A DNA stretch of 64,000 nt from Deltaproteobacteria bacterium. GTDB taxonomy: Bacteria > Desulfobacterota > Syntrophobacteria > Syntrophobacterales > Syntrophobacteraceae. A program made the position numbers and the translations under genes. Of this stretch, positions 27,795 through 36,541 are shown in pieces (within the stretch, counting starts at the first letter, position 1; each line of letters starts with the position of its first letter). Below the pieces are notes generated by a model that worked only from the letters and a program-made list of their open reading frames with translations, made no database searches and had not been told where the DNA came from. The DNA lies in assembly GCA_021780695.1 (NCBI GenBank), contig JAJXYD010000008.1:1-64000 (forward strand). The letters run 5' to 3'.

Positions 27795-28586
27795 ATGGAA
27801 AATCCCTGGATCAGCATTAAAAACGTAAGGTTTGTAAGAAGCCGAAGACTAATACTCGATGACATTTCGTGGGAGATAAGGCCGGGTGAGAACTGGGTGG
27901 TGCTGGGCGCAAACGGCTCGGGAAAGACCACCCTGCTGCAGATTCTTGCCGGCTATCTCTGGCCGACCTCGGGAGAGGTGACCGTATTGGGGGAGCGCTT
28001 CGGCCAGGTCGATCTCCGGGCCTTGCGAAGAAAAATCGGGTGGGTGGGCTCTTTTTTGCAAGCACAGGTCCCGCCTTCGCAGAAGCCTCTGGAATTCATC
28101 GTAAGCGGCAAATATGCTTCCCTGGGCATATTTGAAAAACCCGAGCCCTCGGATTTCGAAGAGGCCGCGGAGCTTGCGGCCAGGCTAAATTGCGAGAAGA
28201 TTCTAGACTCACCCTACAGCGTACTCTCCCAGGGGGAAAAGCAGCGGCTCCTTATCGCAAGGGCGCTCATCCACAAGCCGGGGCTGCTTATTCTCGACGA
28301 ACCCTGCGGGGGGCTCGATCTCGTATCCCGCGAGCAGTTGCTGTCAACCCTGGAACGTCTGGGACGGGAGCCCGACGGCCCCTCGATGATTCTGGTCACC
28401 CACTATCTCGAAGAGATCATGCCGGTCTTTGGCCATGTTTTTTTGCTTAAATCGGGCCGCTGCGCGGCCCAGGGCGAAAAGGAGGCCATCCTCAGAACAG
28501 ATCTTTTAACGGATCTTTTCGGCATCCCGGTAGAAGCGGGCGGAGAAAACGGTCGTTTGTGGGCTCGCGTGGCGGCAGGGCATTAG
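27795..28586 (+). CDS. ABC transporter ATP-binding protein
   Basis: A 263-residue nucleotide-binding subunit. Walker A GANGSGKTTLL, Q-loop region (VGSFLQAQ), signature LSQGEKQRL, Walker B LLILDEP and the switch histidine in LVTHYLEE are all in place. It resembles the ATPases of the ModF/iron-chelate type that often occur without a membrane partner. No permease gene is adjacent, so the transporter partner or other role is unclear. It is the last gene of the radC operon and is followed by a strong terminator. Confidence 0.9.
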   Translation: MENPWISIKNVRFVRSRRLILDDISWEIRPGENWVVLGANGSGKTTLLQILAGYLWPTSGEVTVLGERFGQVDLRALRRKIGWVGSFLQAQVPPSQKPLEFIVSGKYASLGIFEKPEPSDFEEAAELAARLNCEKILDSPYSVLSQGEKQRLLIARALIHKPGLLILDEPCGGLDLVSREQLLSTLERLGREPDGPSMILVTHYLEEIMPVFGHVFLLKSGRCAAQGEKEAILRTDLLTDLFGIPVEAGGENGRLWARVAAGH

Positions 28587-28661
28587 CCCGAAGACAGAAT
28601 AGCACTCCTGACCCAGAGCCTTTGGGGATAATTTGGAGTTTGGATCTTACTTTGGCGCAGT

Positions 28662-28714
28662 TATCCCGCGCAGCCGCAGGCCTTAAGCTCCGGCTGCGCG
28701 GGATAGAGTTTTTA
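28662..28714 (+). terminator. Rho-independent terminator of the radC operon
   Basis: A perfect 15-bp stem, TATCCCGCGCAGCCG (28662-28676) with CGGCTGCGCGGGATA (28691-28705), a 14-base loop and a GAGTTTTTA tail. It lies between the ABC ATPase and the convergent acyl-CoA ligase gene. Confidence 0.85.
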
Positions 28715-28773
28715 GGGACAGGTCCGGGGGAAGTATCGTTTTCACACCGCTCCAGCGCCCGGACCTTCCCTGC

Positions 28774-30465
28774 TCAGGGTTTGTAGGCCTTTCTAAGGTT
28801 TTTCTTGTCCATCTTTCCCACACTGGTCTTTGGAAGCTGCTCGGAGATGATAATTCTATCGGGCATTGCCCACTTGGAGACGACACCGGTTGCCACGGCT
28901 TGCTTAAAGAAGTTTTTAAGGTCCTCTTCCGAGCATTGTCCCTTGTAATTTTCCTTGAGCGTGACAAAGGCGATCGGCCTCTCGCCCCATTTTTCATCGG
29001 GCGTTCCGAATGCGGCAGCTTCCGAGACGGCCTCATGCTGGGTGAGAATATCCTCGATTTGAAGCGAGGATATCCATTCGCCGCCGGTCTTAATGACATC
29101 CTTTATCCGGTCGGTAATCTGCAGATATCCCTCCTGGTCTATGAAACCGATATCTTGAGTGTGGAGGTAGCCGCCCTGCCAAAGCTCTTCGGATTTTTCC
29201 GGCTCCTTAAAATAGCCCTGGGTAAGCCAGGGGGATCTGACAACGACTTCCCCAACACTTGCGCCGTCGTGGGGCTGCGCCTTGCCATCGGGATCTATCA
29301 CTTTTAAGTCCACAAGGGGCACCGGCATTCCGGCGCGACACCGGATCTCGATTTCCCTTTCGGGGCTCAAATCGGTCATATCCGCCTTAAAAGTGGCAAG
29401 GCTGAGAATCGGGCAGGTCTCCGACATGCCATAACCGGTAAAAACGTTTATTCCTTTCTCCAAGGCCGCCTTGCAAAGACCTTTGGGAAGAGAAGAACCG
29501 CCTATAACGACCTTCCAGTTGGAAAGATCGACCTGGGAGGCCGCGGGGGAAGTTAAAAGCATGTGCAAGATAGTGGGCACGCAATGCGAAAGAGTGACTT
29601 TTTCCTTTTTTATAAGACCAAGAAGACCGTCCGGAGAATAGCGGCCCGGATAGACCTGCTTTACCCCAAGGAGGGTGGAGACATAAGGAAGGCCCCAGGC
29701 ATGAACGTGAAACATGGGGGTGATGGGCATATAAACATCGCCGGAATTAAACCCCGCGCCCTTTGGAAAACTTCCCACGGTTCCCAGGGTGCAAAGGGTG
29801 TGGAGAACCAGCTGACGGTGGCTGAAAAATACGCCCTTGGGCGAACCGGTTGTTCCGGTAGTGTAGAAGGTAGTGGCTTTGGCGTTTTCGTCGAAATCGG
29901 GGAAATCGTAGTCGGAGGGACATTTTTCAAGGAGCTGTTCATATTCGCCGGCGATTTCGAGTTTGGTTTCCGGCACGGAGCCGGTATCCGAGATGAAGAC
30001 TATTTTTTTAACCGTTTTGATGTCTTTTGCGATTTCTTCCACAATCGGGAGAAATTCGATATTTACAAGAAGCACATCGTCTTCGGCATGATTTAGGGTG
30101 AAGAGGATCTGCTCGGGGGACAACCGCACATTGACGGTGTGCAGAATAGCGCCCATCATGGGGACAGCGAAATAGCACTCAAGATACCTGTGGCTGTCCC
30201 AATCCATGACGCCCACGGTGTTTCCGGGGCCGACTCCCAGGTCGGCCAAAAGGTTTGCGAGGCTTGCGACACGTTTTCCAAAGGTTTCGTAATCGTATCT
30301 TTTCAACTCGCGGTAGACGATCTCCTGTTTGGGGGTGTTTACCACGGGAGTGTGGAGCAGATGTTTTATAAGAAGGGGGTATCCGTAGGCGGAAGGTGTT
30401 TGGTCGATAAGACTTACAGGCGCCATTTTTTCTCCAATCGTTTTAGGGTGCTGTTTTGGGGACAA
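28774..30465 (-). CDS. Fatty acyl-CoA synthetase (AMP-forming)
   Basis: A 563-residue adenylate-forming enzyme that activates a medium- or long-chain fatty acid to its CoA thioester. The AMP-binding P-loop YTTGTTGSPKGVFFSH, the GYGMSETCP motif, and the C-terminal TDRIKDVIKTGGEWIS hinge are intact, as is the catalytic lysine near the end in KTSVGKMDKK. The N-terminus (GVMDWDSHRYLECYFAVPM) places it with AlkK-like medium/long-chain enzymes. Two copies of an 18-bp operator-like sequence lie upstream, one only about 10 bases before the start codon, so expression is probably repressed by a regulator, perhaps sensing acyl-CoA. Confidence 0.93.
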   Translation of the reverse strand: MSPKQHPKTIGEKMAPVSLIDQTPSAYGYPLLIKHLLHTPVVNTPKQEIVYRELKRYDYETFGKRVASLANLLADLGVGPGNTVGVMDWDSHRYLECYFAVPMMGAILHTVNVRLSPEQILFTLNHAEDDVLLVNIEFLPIVEEIAKDIKTVKKIVFISDTGSVPETKLEIAGEYEQLLEKCPSDYDFPDFDENAKATTFYTTGTTGSPKGVFFSHRQLVLHTLCTLGTVGSFPKGAGFNSGDVYMPITPMFHVHAWGLPYVSTLLGVKQVYPGRYSPDGLLGLIKKEKVTLSHCVPTILHMLLTSPAASQVDLSNWKVVIGGSSLPKGLCKAALEKGINVFTGYGMSETCPILSLATFKADMTDLSPEREIEIRCRAGMPVPLVDLKVIDPDGKAQPHDGASVGEVVVRSPWLTQGYFKEPEKSEELWQGGYLHTQDIGFIDQEGYLQITDRIKDVIKTGGEWISSLQIEDILTQHEAVSEAAAFGTPDEKWGERPIAFVTLKENYKGQCSEEDLKNFFKQAVATGVVSKWAMPDRIIISEQLPKTSVGKMDKKNLRKAYKP

Positions 30466-30475
30466 AAAACATAAT

Positions 30476-30493
30476 ACATACTATGTGCTATGT
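30476..30493. promoter_or_regulatory. Operator-like site 1 of the acyl-CoA synthetase gene
   Basis: ACATACTATGTGCTATGT, part of a longer inverted repeat TACATA-N8-TATGTA (30475-30494). It lies just upstream of the gene's start, overlapping an AT-rich likely promoter and ribosome-binding region. It matches site 2 at 16 of 18 positions. Its shape suits a TetR-type dimer, but no regulator gene is nearby. Confidence 0.6.
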
Positions 30494-31069
30494 ACTATTT
30501 TTTTAAAAAAAAGTAACTGGAGGCTTTTCCCGGACTGCCGGTAAAAATCCCGTATGTGTGGACTGGGGGCCCCTTTTTTGGCCGAACAAAACCGGGGCGG
30601 GGTTAAGCCAAGGACAGTTATTTCAGCATTTGGGGCAATCACGTACTACATAGTATGTGATATGTCAAATTAAAACCAAGGCTCTTGTCTTTCCAATTCG
30701 CAGCGGGGGGTCGTGACCCGAGCGCGCGTTGGCGATTCCGCGAGACAATTGTGTCAGAGCCACGGCACCGCAGAGTATTATATCACTGCATTTCCGTTGC
30801 TGGAGGAGGTGTGCGTTTTTCCCGTTCCAGCCAGCCCTGTTTTTTGTGTGCCCCCGGTCCTCGCTTTGGCTATCGGGGGCCGGGCATAAACGGGGTTAAA
30901 ACACGCGGAGTCGTTTACTGGGGACAAAGCGGCCATGGGATAAGACGATGTCGGCAACACCTCGGGTAGGGCGCTTTAAGTCCGCTCACCGGCGTGGTAT
31001 AAGGGGGAAAATTTCCAAACGGGGGATATGCTCCGGGCAAGGGGTGTTGGCGTTTTGCGGAACAGACAG
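30494..31069. other. Intergenic region between acyl-CoA synthetase and mutY
   Basis: About 575 bases between divergent genes. Apart from operator-like site 2 I see no gene; short frames on both strands show no motifs. It must hold the promoters of both genes. Confidence 0.45.
30648..30665. promoter_or_regulatory. Operator-like site 2 of the acyl-CoA synthetase gene
   Basis: ACATAGTATGTGATATGT, the same orientation as site 1 and 172 bases further upstream, differing at two positions. Two such sites around one promoter suggest cooperative binding or looping. Confidence 0.55.
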
Positions 31070-32260
31070 ATGGTGTCTAAAGATATACTGCCCAACCGGG
31101 AAAAAGAACCCGATACGCTGAGCGAGGAGCTTCTCGCGTGGTTTGCCGCCAATAGCCGCAAGCTGCCCTGGCGTATTGGTTATATCCCCTACCAGGTCTG
31201 GATCTCGGAGATCATGCTCCAGCAGACCCAGGTAAAGACCATGCTGGCCTATTATGATCGCTGGATGGTCCGTTTTCCCGATATTGCCTCCATAGCGCAA
31301 GCCCCCGAAGACGATGTGCTGCGCCTTTGGGAAGGTCTTGGCTACTATGCCCGGGCAAGAAACATCCAAAAAGCGGCGCGGATCATGGTGAGCGACCTCG
31401 GGGGTAAGGTTCCGCGCGATTTCGATGTACTGCGAAGTCTGCCCGGAATCGGCCGCTACACTGCGGGGGCGATCATGAGTATTGCCTTCAATGCCGATTA
31501 TCCGGCCGCTGACGCGAATGCGGGGCGGATTTTCGCACGCCTTGGGGATATCGCACACCCGTCGGGGTCCAAAGAATTTTGCGACAGTGTCGATCGCATG
31601 GCCTGGCAGCTTTTGCCGCGCGGGAGGTCGCGGGACTTTAACCAGGCGCTAATGGATCTCGGGTCGCTTGTTTGCCTTGCCAAAGAGCCCCTGTGCGTCC
31701 AGTGCCCGATATCGGGCCGTTGCGAGGCCCTTTACAAAGGGTTCACCGGTTTGCGGCCCGTAAAGGCGGGCAAGAAAGCGGTCATACAGATCGCCAGGGC
31801 GGCCGTGGTTATGGTCCGAAAGGGCAAGGTCCTTATTCGAAGGAGGCCGGGAACCGGTCTTATGGCACATCTGTGGGAACTGCCGGGCGGGGACGTTCCC
31901 TCGGGCATGTCGCCGCAAAAGGGGGTTGGACGGCTATGGGAAGATGAGCTTGGCATCCGGTTAGGCCCCCTGGAGAGCCTGGGGGTAATAAAGCACTCCC
32001 ACACGGCGTTTCGCGTGGAACTTCATGCGTTTTTGTGCAACGATCCCAATCCCTTGCCTAGGGCAGTCAAAAACGCTCAGCAGCTCCAGTGGGTCGCAAT
32101 CGCCGAGCTGGAAAAACCGGCCTTTCCTTCCGCGCATCGCAGAATTATCCGGGCTTTTCTGGAACGGCTCCGGTGCGCATCGCAGGCCGACTCCCCCGTT
32201 GCCATCCCAAAGGCAAAAAAGCCGCTCCCAGTCTCTACGCAGGATTTTAGCAATGCATGA
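31070..32260 (+). CDS. mutY: Adenine DNA glycosylase
   Basis: A 396-residue base-excision repair enzyme that removes adenine mispaired with 8-oxoguanine. The helix-hairpin-helix LRSLPGIGRYTAGAIMSIA with its downstream catalytic aspartate, the catalytic glutamate in WISEIMLQQTQV, and the [4Fe-4S] loop C-x6-C-x2-C-x5-C (CLAKEPLCVQCPISGRC) are present. The C-terminal NUDIX-like domain that reads 8-oxoguanine follows (about 240-380). The ATG at 31070 has GGAA seven bases upstream; an in-frame ATG at 31028 would add 14 residues. It is convergent with the fusion gene. Confidence 0.95.
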   Translation: MVSKDILPNREKEPDTLSEELLAWFAANSRKLPWRIGYIPYQVWISEIMLQQTQVKTMLAYYDRWMVRFPDIASIAQAPEDDVLRLWEGLGYYARARNIQKAARIMVSDLGGKVPRDFDVLRSLPGIGRYTAGAIMSIAFNADYPAADANAGRIFARLGDIAHPSGSKEFCDSVDRMAWQLLPRGRSRDFNQALMDLGSLVCLAKEPLCVQCPISGRCEALYKGFTGLRPVKAGKKAVIQIARAAVVMVRKGKVLIRRRPGTGLMAHLWELPGGDVPSGMSPQKGVGRLWEDELGIRLGPLESLGVIKHSHTAFRVELHAFLCNDPNPLPRAVKNAQQLQWVAIAELEKPAFPSAHRRIIRAFLERLRCASQADSPVAIPKAKKPLPVSTQDFSNA

Positions 32261-32373
32261 CTTTACGCCCAAAGATGAGCATCAGGATTGATCGGGCAAG
32301 GAGACGGAGAAGCAAGGCAGCGGAACACGTTGCTAAACCGGTATAATCAGGCCGTTTTGACCGGTGCAGGGGC

Positions 32374-35300
32374 TCAAGGTTCGAGGAGTGCTTTTTCCTT
32401 TTCAGTGAGCTGGGCCAGAAAGCCTTTTTTCCAATAGCAGCAATCATAGGCCTGGCGCAATTTTCGCGTTTTCCTTCGAGCCTTGCCCGAAGGAACTTTA
32501 GCTACATATCGCAGCGGACCCTTTCCTCCGAAAGTGTTGCGGTGCGAAATCCGCCCCAGAGCTTCCGCCTCCGGCGGGCGTGGATACACCAGTATTCTTT
32601 CAAGCACCGTATCGAGATAGGCATAGGCGGGGGTACTCATTTCAAGATCAGCCACCAGAGCCGAGGCATCCCTAACGAATTCGAGAGCCGTTTCTCTAGC
32701 CAGCTCCAAGCATTGCTGCCGGGCATCGTCAAGTTCCTTTTCGCCGTAGAGCGGGCGCCAGCCGCCGTTATTTTTCTCAAGGCCGACAATCGTTGGGTGT
32801 GGAGCTCCGAAAAAAGCCTCCAAAATTTCGACGCCTTCCCGGATCAGATCGGCACGCTGCCCGGGTTTGTCGAGGTGGACGTAAAAAGATTGCACGGAGC
32901 AGCCTGAGTTCAAAGCGCTATCGGCGAATCGCCATGTCGAAAAATAGAGCCCGTGCAAGCTTGGCGGTCCCCCGTTTAGATTTAAAAGATCGCGAAACGA
33001 CTTTATCGAGGAAGCTTGCCAGCCGATATCCACTATGGCCGATCTGGTCGACGGCATTCCGGTATCGGACAAATAGGAGAGCAGCCTTTCTCTTTCACCG
33101 GCCGCGACGGCCAGAATATCTGCGCCAATGGACTTTGTCAAATTGCGCATGTTACCGTGAACTTCAGGGGATACGAAGACTCCGTTTGGAGTGGTTAGCA
33201 CCTGGTCCAGGGAAGTGAAGCCGAATTGGGAGATTCGGTCTGAATAGGCGGCCGGGTCGAGCCCGACCCTTTGGAAAAAATCCTTAAGCGCCATGCAGGG
33301 GTTGGCTTCGGTTAGAAAGGCCAGCGCATCCGCATTGATCGATTGTATTCGGGGCACATTCAGCAGACGACGAGAAGCATAGGTGTAGCGGGCATCCATA
33401 GGCAGATCGAAGTGCTCTTTCAGGATTTCGAATACTTTAACCAAATAGTATCCGTCTCTTGCCAGGAAAAAGAGCTTTTCAAGCTCGAGCCTTTTTGCTT
33501 CACGGACAACCCAACAGACAAAGGACATATAAAGCGGTCCAACCACCTCATATCCGATCGCCTTCCAGAAGTGGGAAATTTCCCCGGGGTCAACCGGATG
33601 GGTGAGCCTGTGCTTTCGAGCCAAACCGGTGTAGAGGGAGGAGGAGAGATCCGAGACCCAGTTGCCCGCATAGGAGGCGATTTGGTCGACAAAAGGGATT
33701 TGTTCGCCTTTGGGCTTCCAATGAAAAGAGTGAAGTCCCTTCATGCCGGCTCGATCGACATCAGAGGCTTCATTGTCGCCAATATGCAGGATTTTATCCG
33801 GTTCTCCCCCGAATTTGTCAACGACCAGGTCGAAAAGCTCACCGCTATGCTTTGTCACCCGGGTCTCGGAGGAAAGCAGCAGGTTTTGGGCAGAAAACCC
33901 GTTTGTTTCCAGTAAATCGGCTACAATGGACCCGGGCAGATACATATCCGAGGTAAAGGTTACCGTTTTGCCCTGGGAAAGGGCCGTCTCATAAACTTTC
34001 AGGGCCTCGGGGTGCGGGTAGATAAATCTTTTTTCCGAGGCGATTTCGAGGGCTTTAAGAGCCTTCAAGGCGGTGTCGTCGATTTGCGTCAGCTCCTGAA
34101 AGACCGAATAGATCTCATCAAAGGTGGTCTCGCCGTGGCCGTGTTCCTGTAAAGCTCTCTGGCGGGCAATTCTTTCCGCATTGACGCGAAGCTCGCAAAA
34201 CTGCGCCCTGGGGTTGCCAAGGAGCTTGCCTGCCTCGCCTTGCATGAACAAAAAAACATCGGTAGGGCATTTGGTTTTTCGTAAAAGCACGGTGTCAAAC
34301 ACATCGAAGGATACGATGCGAGCCGATGCAAGAAGAGCGTTCAAGTCCTTCTTGGCCGAATCGGCACGCCCGCTGCCGGTCTTTGCCGTTAGGCGCAAAA
34401 GACGAGAAAGCGCGCCTTTTACGAACTCCTTTGCTCTTCTTCTGGCCTGGTAGAAAGAAACCTTGAGGGAGTAGAACCTTTTGAGATCGCGGGTTATCCT
34501 GTCGAAGTGGTTGGCCATGGACTCGAGATGGTTAAGTTTACCCAGGGAATTATCCGAGCGCTGACACAAATCCCAGAGCATGGACTGCTGCCCCCAGGAC
34601 TTTTCGGACAGATTCATTACAAAACCCAAGCCAACCCGGCCTTTATCCAAATCCAGCCGCAGATAGTGATTGCGCAGCTTGTTGGCCAGATTTTGATGCT
34701 CCTCAAATCCATCGGTAACAGTGTTTCCGTAACTCGATCCTGTTCCCTTGTGACGCCAGTGATAAAAAGCCAGTTGCCTGTCGATAACGCCAATGTCGAA
34801 TTTGCTTAAAAACCTGATATTAAAGTCCCAGTCTCCCAGATAGTTAAACCTCTGGTCGAATAGACCCACATGATCGTGAACTTTTCTTCTGTAGAGAAAG
34901 GCAATGGGGGGATAGAGATTCTTGCCGGCAAGATCAAAGAGGCTTATTTGCTTAAACGGGAAATAGTCCTGTCGGCCAAGTTCCACAATATTACCGTATT
35001 TATCGATCTCTTCGAAAATCCACACCGATTGAGTCGCAACTCCTTGAGTAGAATCATCAGGACCGATCGAATCGAGGTATCGGACACATTCGGAAAGGAA
35101 CGTTGGACCCCAGCTGTCGTCATCGTCATGGATTACGACATATTCGCTATCCGTAGTTGTAATGGCGCAGTTGGAGGCATTTTGCATACCCAAAGAGGTT
35201 TGGTTATGGATAAGCCTGATCCGGTCTCTGTAGCGGTTAAGATAGGGGGCCACCACGGATTCCAGGGTTAAGGCGTCTCCACCGTCATTTACAATGACAT

Positions 35301-35412
35301 GCAACCAGTTTTCGAAGGACTGTTTGAGTACGGACTCAAGGGCTCGCTTGAGCATCAGAGGGCGATCTTTTGTGCGCGTAATCACGCAAACTCGCGGGAT
35401 GGCGGCAGACAA
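32374..35412 (-). CDS. Fusion of glycosyltransferase 2 and HAD-type glycan protein
   Basis: A 1012-residue protein. Residues 1-265 are a GT2 enzyme nearly identical in pattern to the separate gene at 20528-21613 (VCVITRTKDRPLMLKRAL, VIVNDGGD, IHDDDDSW, FNYLGDWDFNIRFLSKFDIG). A helical linker (about 270-365) is followed by the HAD domain (VSFDVFDTVLLRK, FTSDMYLPG, HIGDNEASDVDRAG) and the large companion domain (LFFLARDGYYLVKVFEIL, SAIVDIGWQASS) that match the 770-residue gene at 21665-23977. It ends at LTEKEKALLEP, exactly before the 65-residue module seen at the end of both separate proteins. Start is TTG with GGGAGG eight bases before it. It probably modifies a surface glycan. Confidence 0.82.
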   Translation of the reverse strand: MSAAIPRVCVITRTKDRPLMLKRALESVLKQSFENWLHVIVNDGGDALTLESVVAPYLNRYRDRIRLIHNQTSLGMQNASNCAITTTDSEYVVIHDDDDSWGPTFLSECVRYLDSIGPDDSTQGVATQSVWIFEEIDKYGNIVELGRQDYFPFKQISLFDLAGKNLYPPIAFLYRRKVHDHVGLFDQRFNYLGDWDFNIRFLSKFDIGVIDRQLAFYHWRHKGTGSSYGNTVTDGFEEHQNLANKLRNHYLRLDLDKGRVGLGFVMNLSEKSWGQQSMLWDLCQRSDNSLGKLNHLESMANHFDRITRDLKRFYSLKVSFYQARRRAKEFVKGALSRLLRLTAKTGSGRADSAKKDLNALLASARIVSFDVFDTVLLRKTKCPTDVFLFMQGEAGKLLGNPRAQFCELRVNAERIARQRALQEHGHGETTFDEIYSVFQELTQIDDTALKALKALEIASEKRFIYPHPEALKVYETALSQGKTVTFTSDMYLPGSIVADLLETNGFSAQNLLLSSETRVTKHSGELFDLVVDKFGGEPDKILHIGDNEASDVDRAGMKGLHSFHWKPKGEQIPFVDQIASYAGNWVSDLSSSLYTGLARKHRLTHPVDPGEISHFWKAIGYEVVGPLYMSFVCWVVREAKRLELEKLFFLARDGYYLVKVFEILKEHFDLPMDARYTYASRRLLNVPRIQSINADALAFLTEANPCMALKDFFQRVGLDPAAYSDRISQFGFTSLDQVLTTPNGVFVSPEVHGNMRNLTKSIGADILAVAAGERERLLSYLSDTGMPSTRSAIVDIGWQASSIKSFRDLLNLNGGPPSLHGLYFSTWRFADSALNSGCSVQSFYVHLDKPGQRADLIREGVEILEAFFGAPHPTIVGLEKNNGGWRPLYGEKELDDARQQCLELARETALEFVRDASALVADLEMSTPAYAYLDTVLERILVYPRPPEAEALGRISHRNTFGGKGPLRYVAKVPSGKARRKTRKLRQAYDCCYWKKGFLAQLTEKEKALLEP

Positions 35413-36221
35413 TTCGGAATTCCTCCCCTATCGTAAAGGTTGTCGACTCTTTGGATGTTTTGATTTTTCCAAGAAGGATGTCACCGTATAGATGGTCTGC
35501 GGGTCCTGCCAACGCACCATTGCGCAAGCCCAGACGGTTCCCTGCATTCGAACCGCGCACCATATACCCTAAGAAGGCATTCTCGCCTTTGAGCGCCCTT
35601 AAAACCGCAACTCGTTTGACAACGCACACCGGCCCCAGGCTTTTACCTGATTTTTTAACTCTAAGAGATTATAGCCGACCACTGTCCCCCACGCAATCAC
35701 TTTCCCCGGGGCAATCGCATGAGATTCCAAATGAGATTGGGGAGATGCGCAAGATTTTCGCTGTCGCGACCTGCGGCTTTCCCGTCGGCTTTCGCTCCAA
35801 TTTTTCCCCTTTACTAAAGCCTCTGCCATCCAAAATCTTTAACAACTTGGGGGTAGGGCAAAAAATAGTCGGGGTCCATGAATTTTTGCCAAATAATCAA
35901 CTTGAATAATTTCGCCCGCGCAATTTCGTTCCTTTTACGCCGGCTGTTTTTTCTTCGAGTTTGCAAAGGAATAGTCATTTTAAAAATTAAAATATATTTT
36001 AAAACGCTATTTAAATCATTTTAACTTTACATAATGACATCTATAAAATAGCATATTATTGCTATTGTCTTTTACAAATCATCTTTCCCGTCTTGGCATA
36101 AGGGACTTTATCTATCGGGAAATAATGATTTTTGCGCAAAGCCACAAGCTCCAAACAGGCCAGTGGCGGGCATGGAGGCCTGAGGAGTGGGAGTGCACGG
36201 CAAAGGGCGCAATGCGGGGGG
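35413..36221. other. Intergenic region, AT-rich in its right half
   Basis: No supported gene. Positions 35970-36065 are strikingly AT-rich (runs such as AAAAATTAAAATATATTTTAAAA), unlike the surrounding DNA. A minus-strand frame near 36062-36140 ends VPYAKTGKMICKRQ, reminiscent of acyl-CoA ligase C-termini, but is too short to claim. The promoter of the fusion gene should lie at the left end. Confidence 0.4.
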
Positions 36222-36363
36222 CAATGTTGTTGATTTAGGCCCACGCGAAGACGCGAAAAAAGAGGTCAAAGAAACACAACAGGAAACGTGTCCGGATTCA
36301 CCTGAGCGCTCCAGGCTTAAATTAGCCACCCAATACCGGTCCGAAATCGCGCTTTTTGCGGGT
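36222..36363 (+). repeat. Dispersed ~140-bp repeat, copy C
   Basis: Third copy of the repeat. Same order of blocks as copies A and B, ending with GGTCCGAAATCGC and TTTTTGCGGGT as in copy B. It precedes the MetA-type gene by about 180 bases. Differences from the others are scattered single-base changes and one 9-base unit fewer than copy A. Confidence 0.9.
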
Positions 36364-36541
36364 TCCATTTTCGCGGCTTCGCGCGCGACAAACGGAGCTT
36401 AAGACAAACAGTATTGGGCTTGGGGCATCGCCGGGAGGTTGGGGGCAGGCAAACGATTGGTATGACCTCGTTAACCGGACAGGGATAGTACGCCTTCCGG
36501 ACCAGGGAGGGGGGAAAAGGGGAGATGAGAGAAGATTAGCA

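Noticed and set aside
32340..32352. TATAAT sequence between mutY and the fusion gene
   Set aside because: Lies between the 3' ends of two convergent genes, so a promoter is unlikely.
35530..35560. GGTTCGAA-like sequence suggesting a tRNA T-arm on the minus strand
   Set aside because: The flanking bases do not pair as a T-stem and no acceptor or anticodon arm is present.
35451..35909. 152-codon plus-strand frame beyond the fusion gene
   Set aside because: No ribosome binding site, no family resemblance, and an unlikely composition rich in Pro/Ser/Arg.
36062..36140. Minus-strand peptide ending VPYAKTGKMICKRQ, resembling the end of acyl-CoA ligases
   Set aside because: Too short and preceded by unrelated proline/cysteine-rich sequence; could be chance similarity or a decayed remnant, but not supportable.
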